DNA from: an uncultured Mitsuokella sp.
Lineage (GTDB): Bacteria; Bacillota; Negativicutes; Selenomonadales; Selenomonadaceae
Assembly: GCA_900770895.1 (NCBI GenBank)
Contig: CAAGMF010000236.1
Span: 1-5,224 of the forward strand
Direction: 5' to 3'
DNA length: 5,224 nucleotides
Shown: piece after piece, positions 1-4,545 of the stretch
How the letters are laid out: each line of letters begins with the position of its first letter
Position numbering within the stretch: the stretch's first letter is position 1
Notes under the pieces: generated by a model
Told to the model about the DNA's origin: nothing
What the model saw: the letters and a program-made list of their open reading frames with translations, nothing else
Database searches by the model: none
Made by a program: the position numbers and the translations under genes

Positions 1-1
1 C

Positions 2-127
2 TTTGGCGTTAAGAAAGAAAATTTTTCCCTATCAAGCAATCCCGCGGAAAGTACTTTCGTTCAAGCGCAGCGCGTTTAAGTACTTTCAAGGGACCTGTTT
101 ATTGGGAAAAATTTTCTTTTAGCCAAA
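2..127. repeat. Long imperfect palindrome (MITE- or REP-like hairpin element)
   Basis: The stretch folds on itself almost end to end. The outer arms tttggc (2-7) and gccaaa (122-127) flank a perfect 16-bp inverted match (14-29 with 104-119). Then come partial pairing and ccc/ggg (41-43 with 90-92), a perfect 10-bp stem (47-56 with 78-87) built on the word gaaagtactt, and a small tip around 63-76. All stems share nearly the same centre, so this is one nested structure and not several chance hairpins. The outer arms are AT-rich and the centre is GC-richer. It lies downstream of the minus-strand cupin gene, so it could also shape the 3' end of that mRNA, but it has no clean terminator T-run. No coding capacity is seen. 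Whether it is repeated in the genome cannot be seen here; its identity as a mobile repeat is an inference. Confidence 0.6.
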
Positions 128-230
128 CCACAATAGCGCAATGAAGGAATCATGCCTGCCGCGGTACTGCATGCTTAGGTTTGACAATATGCTATTTCAT
201 TACAGCCCGTTCTTGGTGCTGAAATCGGGT

Positions 231-569
231 TCAGCTGTTGATGATGAGGGCCATGAATATGAGTGGCTCTACGTCGCTGGCATTCTTGATGCCGTGTTTC
301 TCACCGTCGTAGCAGTAGGCGGTATCGCCGACGCCGAGTTCGACCGTCTGGCCGTTGTCGTTGTATATGGCCTTGCCGCTGATGATGTGGTACGACTCGC
401 CGTTGCCGTGATGCTCGTGGACGGCGAGCTCGCCGCCGGCCGGTATGAGCACACGGGCGTACATGCCGCATTTGTCACCGAGCTCTTTCGGAGTCAGCAG
501 TTTCACGATGCTGATGGTGTTGCCGTCGGGATTGTTTCTGAGCGTAGGCTCTGCTTTGATGATGGCCAT
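231..569 (-). CDS. Small single-domain cupin protein
   Basis: This encodes 112 residues, the usual size for a stand-alone cupin barrel. Cupin motif 1 fits G-x5-HxH-x4-E-x6-G exactly: G45, H51, H53, E58, G65. Motif 2 fits G-x5-(P)-x-G-x2-H-x3-N with G81, G89, H92 and N96, but Tyr87 replaces the usual Pro. The four expected metal ligands (H51, H53, E58, H92) are all present, so a metal-binding, cytosolic beta-barrel is expected. There is no signal peptide or membrane segment. The start at 569 is chosen because AAGGAG (578-583 on the plus strand) lies 8 bases upstream; the open frame continues to 770 but that part has no cupin similarity and overlaps the neighbouring gene. The gene is divergent from the DUF218 gene. 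Substrate and reaction cannot be told: small cupins include sugar-binding proteins, isomerases, dioxygenases and ligand sensors. The gene call is firm, the function is open. Confidence 0.9.
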   Translation of the reverse strand: MAIIKAEPTLRNNPDGNTISIVKLLTPKELGDKCGMYARVLIPAGGELAVHEHHGNGESYHIISGKAIYNDNGQTVELGVGDTAYCYDGEKHGIKNASDVEPLIFMALIINS

Positions 570-577
570 GATGAAGT

Positions 578-583
578 CTCCTT
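578..583 (-). promoter_or_regulatory. Ribosome binding site of the cupin gene
   Basis: The minus strand reads AAGGAG here, 8 bases before the ATG at 569. This decides the start, since the open frame runs about 200 bases further upstream without another good site. Confidence 0.85.
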
Positions 584-621
584 CTTTTCTTTTATACATG
601 TTTCTGCTAGAATAGGTATTG

Positions 622-648
622 CATCTCCAGTGCCTGCTGGCGGAGATG
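622..648. promoter_or_regulatory. Hairpin in the cupin 5' leader
   Basis: The arms catctcc (622-628) and ggagatg (642-648) pair perfectly over 7 bp, and an inner gcc/ggc (632-634 with 639-641) can close a 4-base loop. In the minus-strand transcript it would sit in the leader about 50-80 bases ahead of the cupin start. It has no T-run, so it is not a terminator. Possible roles are mRNA stabilisation or a regulatory element; this is inference. Confidence 0.45.
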
Positions 649-649
649 G

Positions 650-675
650 ATATCTTCTGACAGCTTACAAGATAT
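650..675. promoter_or_regulatory. Inverted repeat between divergent genes, candidate operator
   Basis: The arms atatctt (650-656) and aagatat (669-675) are perfect inverted copies separated by 12 bases, with a small central CTG-A-CAG dyad (657-663). The right arm overlaps the plus-strand TATAAT, and the repeat covers the predicted start point of the minus-strand transcript. A dimeric regulator bound here could affect both genes. The regulator is not identifiable from this window. Confidence 0.35.
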
Positions 676-678
676 AAT
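673..678 (+). promoter_or_regulatory. Consensus -10 element for the DUF218-MATE unit
   Basis: A perfect TATAAT lies 42 bases before the start at 721. No good -35 hexamer is found 16-18 bases upstream, so the promoter may be weak or activator-dependent. It overlaps the minus-strand -10 at 676-681, so the two promoters would compete for polymerase. Confidence 0.4.
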
Positions 679-704
679 ATATCATTCACATTCTTAGTAG
701 TAAA
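676..704 (-). promoter_or_regulatory. Predicted sigma-70 type promoter for the cupin gene
   Basis: On the minus strand, TTTACT (699-704) and TATATT (676-681) are separated by 17 bases. The -10 matches the consensus at five of six positions and the -35 at four. Predicted start near 669 gives a leader of about 100 nt that includes the hairpin at 622-648. Confidence 0.45.
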
Positions 705-720
705 GAGGTAGATTCTTTTC

Positions 721-1500
721 ATGGTATACCTGTTGAAATTCGGAGCCAGCCTCGTGCTGCCACCGGGCATATTCCTGCTGGCTTTTGCGGCTGTAGCGGT
801 GTGGCTGTGGCGACAGGGGACGCGGCCCTGCCGGAGAGCGGCGGCCGTCCTGGGGACGCTGACAGTGGTCTTTTATCTGCTGACGACGCAGCTCGTGGCT
901 GAGCGGATGATGATATGGCTCGAGTCGTTCTATGAGCCGCCGGCTATCACGGAGCTGCAGGCGGCACAGCCGGATGTCATCATCATGCTCGGCGGCGGGG
1001 CCATAGCAGACAGCCCCGATGTGGACGGCACCGGCGTGCTCTGCGCGAGCCCTGCCAGCCGGCTGCTGACGGTCGTGCGGCTGCAGCATGAGCTGGGGAT
1101 ACCGGTGCTGCTGTCGGGCGGCCAGGTATATGAGGATACGGGTGCTGAGGCAAAGATCGCTCGCCGTGTGCTCATGAGCCTCGGGGTGCCGGAGGATATG
1201 ATCTATACGGAGACGCGGAGCCTGACGACGGGACAGAACGCCAGATATTCTGCCGCGATCATGCGGGAGCAGGGCTTCACGCGGCCGGTGCTCGTGACCT
1301 CCGCCTTCCATATGCGCCGCTCAGTGCTGAATTTCGCGAAGCAGGGAGTAAGCGTCATACCGTATCAGACGGACTACCAGACGACGCATCATCCGGTATT
1401 TCACTATAACAAGCTGAGCCCGTCGGCTGATGCTCTGCGCGATAGCGTTACCGTATTGCGCGAGACGCTGCGTTACTATGTTACTTTTTTATGGGAATGA
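721..1500 (+). CDS. YdcF/ElyC-like DUF218 membrane protein
   Basis: This encodes 259 residues, close to the length of Escherichia coli ElyC and YdcF. Two N-terminal hydrophobic segments (about 10-30 and 40-60) are joined by a short Arg-rich loop, anchoring a soluble C-terminal DUF218 domain (about 84-245). Family hallmarks are DVIIMLGGG (85-93), the SRLL...R block (113-120), GIPVLLSGG (126-134), the TRSLTTGQNAR segment (165-175) and VLVTSAFHMRRS (190-201). ElyC-type proteins affect envelope biogenesis, notably peptidoglycan and lipid-carrier metabolism, but the biochemical reaction of DUF218 proteins is poorly defined. The start ATG is preceded by a rather distant GAGGT (705-709, 11 bases), and a stop lies in frame at 709, so no earlier start exists. 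The MATE gene begins 3 bases after the stop, which implies co-transcription. Family call is secure; a specific role in this organism is inference. Confidence 0.93.
   Translation: MVYLLKFGASLVLPPGIFLLAFAAVAVWLWRQGTRPCRRAAAVLGTLTVVFYLLTTQLVAERMMIWLESFYEPPAITELQAAQPDVIIMLGGGAIADSPDVDGTGVLCASPASRLLTVVRLQHELGIPVLLSGGQVYEDTGAEAKIARRVLMSLGVPEDMIYTETRSLTTGQNARYSAAIMREQGFTRPVLVTSAFHMRRSVLNFAKQGVSVIPYQTDYQTTHHPVFHYNKLSPSADALRDSVTVLRETLRYYVTFLWE
1493..1497 (+). promoter_or_regulatory. Weak ribosome binding site of the MATE gene inside the previous gene
   Basis: GGGAA overlaps the last codons of the DUF218 gene and is 6 bases from the ATG at 1504. With stop and start only 3 bases apart, translational coupling is likely. 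Confidence 0.5.
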
Positions 1501-1503
1501 AAT

Positions 1504-2850
1504 ATGACAAAAGATCTTACTGTGGGTGAGCCGGCACGGCTCATCCTCCTTTTTACATTGCCACTGATTGCCGGCAATATGATCCAGCAGCTCTATGCCT
1601 TCGTGGACACGCTCCTCGTCGGGCGGTTCCTCGGGGTAGAGGCGCTGGCGGCCGTCGGTTGCACGGGCTGCCTCATGTTCCTGATGCTCGGCTTCGTCAT
1701 GGGCTTCACGTCGGGGCTGACCATCATCACGGGCCAGCATTTCGGTGCGCGTGACTACCATGGCGTGCGCCGCAGTGTGGCTTGCTGCATGTGGCTGTCG
1801 CTGGGCCTGTCGGTCGTCATGACCATCATCGGCGTCTCGCTCTGCCGCTATTTCCTGATCTGGATGCAGACGCCGGCGGAGATACTGGACGGGGCCTATG
1901 CCTTCATCAGCATCGTCTATGGCGGCATCACATTGTTCGTATTCTACCAGACGCAGATCAACCTGATCCGTGCCCTCGGAGACAGCCGCACGCCGACGGT
2001 GCTGCTGGCGATAGGTCTGCTCATCAATATCATCCTCGAGCCGATCGCGATCATCGTACTCGATCTCGGCATCCCCGGGGCGGCTTTCGCGACCCTGGTG
2101 TCGCAGGTGTTCGGCAACGGGCTGACGGCAGCGTATATCTGGCGCAAAGTGCCGCGCCTCCACACGAGCCCGGCGGACTGGCATGTGACACGGAAAGAGC
2201 TCTATGAGCACATCAGCATCGCGCTGCCGATGGGGTTCCAGTCATCCATCATCGCCATCGGCTCCATCGTGCTGCAGGTCGCGCTGAACCAGCTCGGACC
2301 GATCGCGGTGGCCTCTTACTCGGCTTCACAGAAGATCGAATCGCTGGCCATGATGCCGATGATGTCGTTCGGTCTGGCCATGGCTACCTATAGCGCGCAG
2401 AATTTCGGCGCGCGGAAGTTCGCCCGCATCGAGGAGGGCGTGAAAAAGAGCCTGTACATGTCGGTATCGTTCGCGATCGTAGCCGGCATCGCCCTCATCA
2501 TCTGCGGCCCGTTCTTCATGCATCTGTTCGTGGGCGATGGTGAGCAGCAGGTCATCGACTATGGACAGGAATATCTCATCACGAACGGCTCGTGCTACTG
2601 GATACTGGCCGTGCTGTTCATCGTGCGCAGTACGCTGCAGGGGCTGGGACTGTCGCTCGTGCCGACGATCGCCGGGGTCATGGAGCTCATCATGCGCTGC
2701 CTGGCAGCCCTCGTGCTCTGCTCGTTCCTGGGATACCTCGGCGCCTGCTTGGCCAATCCCATGGCCTGGATCGGCTCCTGCATCCCCTTGCTCATCGCTT
2801 TCCACTACGAGCGCCAGAAGTTCCGGCAGCAGTATCGCATGGGCGCGTGA
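1504..2850 (+). CDS. MATE-family multidrug/cation efflux transporter
   Basis: This encodes 448 residues, the usual size for a 12-helix MATE antiporter. The N-terminus MTKDLTVGEPARLILLF followed by LPLIAGNMIQQLY and VDTLLVGRFLGV is the characteristic opening of Bacillota MATE proteins. Asp35 in helix 1 sits where the family's conserved cation/proton-coupling Asp is found. The sequence divides into two six-helix halves. The second begins near residue 228 (ELYEHISIALPMGFQSS), mirrors the first, and carries the conserved ASYSASQKIESL stretch around 265-285. It should sit in the cytoplasmic membrane and export organic cations or drugs driven by a Na+ or H+ gradient; the substrate is not predictable. 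It is translationally close to the DUF218 gene. No clear terminator follows it. All segments are intact. Confidence 0.96.
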   Translation: MTKDLTVGEPARLILLFTLPLIAGNMIQQLYAFVDTLLVGRFLGVEALAAVGCTGCLMFLMLGFVMGFTSGLTIITGQHFGARDYHGVRRSVACCMWLSLGLSVVMTIIGVSLCRYFLIWMQTPAEILDGAYAFISIVYGGITLFVFYQTQINLIRALGDSRTPTVLLAIGLLINIILEPIAIIVLDLGIPGAAFATLVSQVFGNGLTAAYIWRKVPRLHTSPADWHVTRKELYEHISIALPMGFQSSIIAIGSIVLQVALNQLGPIAVASYSASQKIESLAMMPMMSFGLAMATYSAQNFGARKFARIEEGVKKSLYMSVSFAIVAGIALIICGPFFMHLFVGDGEQQVIDYGQEYLITNGSCYWILAVLFIVRSTLQGLGLSLVPTIAGVMELIMRCLAALVLCSFLGYLGACLANPMAWIGSCIPLLIAFHYERQKFRQQYRMGA

Positions 2851-2931
2851 AAACAAGTCGGCAGCTGAGAAAAAATTCGTGTACAGACAGGAATAAACAA
2901 GGTCAAGCGCGAAATATTCTTAATAAAGTAG

Positions 2932-2960
2932 TGGACAATATTGCATGATTAAGGTAAATT
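2932..2960 (+). promoter_or_regulatory. Predicted promoter of the phosphohexomutase gene
   Basis: TGGACA (2932-2937, five of six consensus positions) and TAAATT (2955-2960, four of six) are separated by 17 bases. Predicted start lies near 2967, about 30 bases before the ATG. The surrounding 2911-2980 stretch is markedly AT-rich compared with the flanking genes. Confidence 0.5.
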
Positions 2961-2974
2961 AATATTGTATACAA
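2936..2974. promoter_or_regulatory. Candidate operator: TTGTATACAA palindrome with an upstream half-match
   Basis: TTGTATACAA (2965-2974) is a perfect 10-bp palindrome lying on the predicted transcription start. In addition CAATATT (2936-2942) and AATATTG (2961-2967) form an inverted repeat that brackets the -10 element. Palindromes of the form TTGTATACAA are the style of site bound by GntR-type repressors, but no such regulator is in this window. Repression by steric block is inferred from position. Confidence 0.4.
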
Positions 2975-2980
2975 AAATAG

Positions 2981-2987
2981 TTAGGAG
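2981..2987 (+). promoter_or_regulatory. Ribosome binding site of the phosphohexomutase gene
   Basis: TTAGGAG is 8 bases upstream of the ATG at 2996. The in-frame GTG at 2987 would overlap this site, so ATG 2996 is the start. Confidence 0.85.
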
Positions 2988-2995
2988 TGTTGTCA

Positions 2996-4351
2996 ATGGA
3001 AATCAGCAACAAAGGTTTTGGCGCGTACGACATCCGCGGCATCTATCCTGAAACGGTTAACGAAGAGCTTGCCTATCGCATCGGCCGGGTATTCCCGTCC
3101 CTGTTCGACGCGAAGAAAGTGGCTGTCGGCCATGATATCCGTCTGTCGGGACCATCGCTGACCGAGGCACTCGAGCGCGGCCTGACCGAGGCTGGCTGCG
3201 ATGTCATCGATATCGGCCAGTGCGGTACGGAGATGATTTACTTCACGACCGCGCATCTGGGCCTCGATGGCGGCATCATGATCACGGCCAGCCACAACCC
3301 GAAAGAGTATAACGGCATGAAGTTCGTCCGCAAGGAGTCGCGTCCGATATCGAGCGATACGGGGCTCAAGGATATCGAGCGCGAGGTCATGAAGGGCGCC
3401 CCGGAGCCGGTAGCTGAGGCGACGGGCAAGGTCGAGCACAAGGATATCCTGCAGGAATATGTCGAGCATATCCTGTCCTATGTCGACGTGTCGAAGCTCA
3501 AACCGTTCAAGGTGGTCGCGAATACCGGCAATGGTGCAGCCGGCCCAATCATCAACGAGCTCGCGAAACATCTGCCGTTCGACATCATCAAGGTCTACAA
3601 TGAGCCGGATGGCAATTTCCCGAACGGCGTGCCGAACCCGATCCTGCAGGAGAACCGCGAGGCTACGGCCAAGGTCGTCCGCGAGCAGCATGCAGATGTC
3701 GGCGTGGCCTGGGATGGCGACTTCGACCGCTGCTTCCTGTTTGACGAAAAGGGCGGCTTCATCGAAGGTTATTACATGGTCGGTTTCCTCGCGCAGGCGT
3801 TCCTGTCGAAGAACAAGGGCGCGAAAGTTATCTACGATCCGCGTCTTATCTGGAATACGCTCGAGATCGCGGCAGAGAATGGCGGCGAGGCCGTCATGTG
3901 CCGCAGTGGCCATGCGTTCATAAAAGACAAGATGCGTCAGGTCAATGCGATCTATGGCGGCGAGATGAGCGCGCATCATTATTTCCGCGACTTCTCGTAC
4001 TGCGACAGCGGCATGATTCCGTGGCTGCTCGTGCTCGAGCTGCTGAGTCAGGCCGACGGCAAGACGCTGTCCGACCTCATGAAAGAGCGTCAGGAGCGCT
4101 TCCCGATTTCGGGCGAGATCAACAGCAAGGTCGCTGACGCCGACAAGGTGTTTGCGGAGCTCGAGGCCAAATACGGCAAAGAGGGCAAGGTCACGAAGGT
4201 CGACGGCCTCTCGGTCGAGTTCGACAAATGGCGCTTCAATGTGCGCAAATCCAACACGGAGCCGGTCGTGCGCCTCAATGTCGAGACACGTCAGGACAAG
4301 GCCCTCTGCGAGGAGAAGACCAAGGAACTGCTGGCCATCATTCGCGGCTGA
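2996..4351 (+). CDS. manB: Phosphomannomutase/phosphoglucomutase (alpha-D-phosphohexomutase)
   Basis: This encodes 451 residues, the standard length for the AlgC/ManB group. It interconverts hexose 1-phosphate and 6-phosphate (mannose and/or glucose) in the cytosol through a phosphoserine enzyme and Mg2+. Landmarks in domain order are: AYDIRG (10-15); the catalytic loop TASHNP with Ser99 as the phosphoserine; the metal loop DGDFDR with Asp240, Asp242 and Asp244; the sugar-binding loop GEMSAHHYF with Glu323 and Ser325; and the C-terminal phosphate loop RKSNTEPVVR (417-426). All catalytic residues are present, so the enzyme should be active. The GEMSAHHYF loop favours the dual-specificity PMM/PGM group over phosphoglucosamine mutase. 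It has its own promoter and is followed by a terminator, so it is probably monocistronic. The symbol reflects the family; pgm or algC would be equally defensible because substrate preference cannot be fixed by sequence. Confidence 0.96.
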   Translation: MEISNKGFGAYDIRGIYPETVNEELAYRIGRVFPSLFDAKKVAVGHDIRLSGPSLTEALERGLTEAGCDVIDIGQCGTEMIYFTTAHLGLDGGIMITASHNPKEYNGMKFVRKESRPISSDTGLKDIEREVMKGAPEPVAEATGKVEHKDILQEYVEHILSYVDVSKLKPFKVVANTGNGAAGPIINELAKHLPFDIIKVYNEPDGNFPNGVPNPILQENREATAKVVREQHADVGVAWDGDFDRCFLFDEKGGFIEGYYMVGFLAQAFLSKNKGAKVIYDPRLIWNTLEIAAENGGEAVMCRSGHAFIKDKMRQVNAIYGGEMSAHHYFRDFSYCDSGMIPWLLVLELLSQADGKTLSDLMKERQERFPISGEINSKVADADKVFAELEAKYGKEGKVTKVDGLSVEFDKWRFNVRKSNTEPVVRLNVETRQDKALCEEKTKELLAIIRG

Positions 4352-4398
4352 GCTGGAAACATATCCTGAAAATGAAACAATGATTCACGACTAAAATG

Positions 4399-4442
4399 TG
4401 GGGCATATGTTATAATGATATAGGCATGTGCCCCGTATTTTT
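4399..4442 (+). terminator. Rho-independent terminator of the phosphohexomutase gene
   Basis: ggggcatatg (4400-4409) pairs with catgtgcccc (4425-4434) over 10 bp with one G-T wobble, closing a 15-base loop. The downstream arm is followed by the tract TATTTTT. It begins 48 bases after the stop codon. Its loop contains a TATAAT, described separately. Confidence 0.85.
4408..4416 (+). promoter_or_regulatory. Extended -10 promoter for pgi, inside the terminator loop
   Basis: TGTTATAAT matches the extended -10 form TGnTATAAT exactly. No recognisable -35 sits at 16-18 bases upstream, as is allowed for extended -10 promoters. Predicted start near 4423 leaves only the right arm of the terminator in the new transcript, so the pgi mRNA would not be terminated by it. 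The AT-rich hexamer could be chance in an AT-rich loop, but it is the best promoter candidate between 4352 and 4541. Confidence 0.5.
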
Positions 4443-4498
4443 GCCTGCAAGCCAATCGGAGGCGAGCGGATAGCGCCTTTCAGATTGCAGGGCGGGGT
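4430..4498 (+). promoter_or_regulatory. Structured leader RNA ahead of pgi
   Basis: Nested pairings are visible. CCCCG (4431-4435) pairs with CGGGG (4493-4497). GCCTGCAA (4443-4450) pairs with TTGCAGGGC (4485-4493) with one bulged G. AGGCG (4460-4464) pairs with CGCCT (4474-4478) around a 9-base loop. CAATC (4453-4457) can instead pair with GATTG (4483-4487). The first and second pairings compete for C4493, so alternative folds are possible. The region is GC-rich although non-coding. I do not recognise any known riboswitch or ribosomal-protein leader. It might regulate pgi or simply stabilise its mRNA. Confidence 0.4.
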
Positions 4499-4507
4499 AG
4501 TATCTAT

Positions 4508-4545
4508 ATGGAAATTACAAGGGAAAAGGAGTAATGCAGACATGA
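4508..4545 (+). other. Two chained mini-ORFs leading into the pgi start
   Basis: ATG at 4508 opens an 8-codon frame (MEITREKE) that stops at TAA 4532-4534. That stop overlaps a second ATG (TAATG) which opens a 3-codon frame (MQT). Its stop TGA at 4543-4545 overlaps the pgi ATG (ATGA). Only a weak GGGGT (4494-4498) precedes the first ATG, and the second ATG is just 2 bases from the pgi ribosome binding site, so translation is doubtful. The arrangement would allow stop-start coupling into pgi, but chance is a real alternative. Confidence 0.2.
4526..4531 (+). promoter_or_regulatory. Ribosome binding site of pgi
   Basis: AAGGAG lies 10 bases before the ATG at 4542, somewhat long but workable. 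The closer ATG at 4534 is only 2 bases away and its frame closes after three codons, so 4542 is the start. Confidence 0.8.

Noticed and set aside
181..196. Perfect TTGACA at 181-186 as a plus-strand promoter.
   Set aside because: No usable -10 is found 16-18 bases downstream, and it would transcribe antisense into the cupin gene.
141..677. A 178-codon plus-strand open frame covering the cupin gene.
   Set aside because: It is antisense to a gene with exact cupin motifs and a good ribosome binding site, has no recognisable domain or Shine-Dalgarno, and runs through the divergent promoter region.
570..770. N-terminal extension of the cupin gene up to 770.
   Set aside because: The extra 67 residues have no family similarity, overlap the DUF218 start and cross the promoter region, while ATG 569 has AAGGAG at ideal spacing.
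1489..2211. Minus-strand open frames of 240 and 176 codons opposite the MATE gene.
   Set aside because: Their compositions (rich in Asp, Glu, His, Arg) are typical of antisense reading of a membrane protein, and no start signal supports them.
2851..2935. A terminator after the MATE gene (A-rich run at 2870-2875 and cagctg at 2863-2868).
   Set aside because: No stem of useful length with a downstream T-run is present; read-through into the mutase gene cannot be excluded.
2987..2995. GTG at 2987 as the phosphohexomutase start.
   Set aside because: It overlaps the TTAGGAG ribosome binding site, which is spaced correctly for ATG 2996.
2993..3979. A 328-codon minus-strand open frame inside the phosphohexomutase gene.
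   Set aside because: It mirrors the GC-rich codon pattern of the real gene, lacks a ribosome binding site and a recognisable domain, and overlaps a gene with all catalytic motifs intact.
4430..4498. A known riboswitch, T-box or 6S-like RNA in the pgi leader.
   Set aside because: The conserved core words of the classes I can recall (for example the T-box AGGGUGG and preQ1 motifs) are absent, so it is left as an unclassified structured leader.
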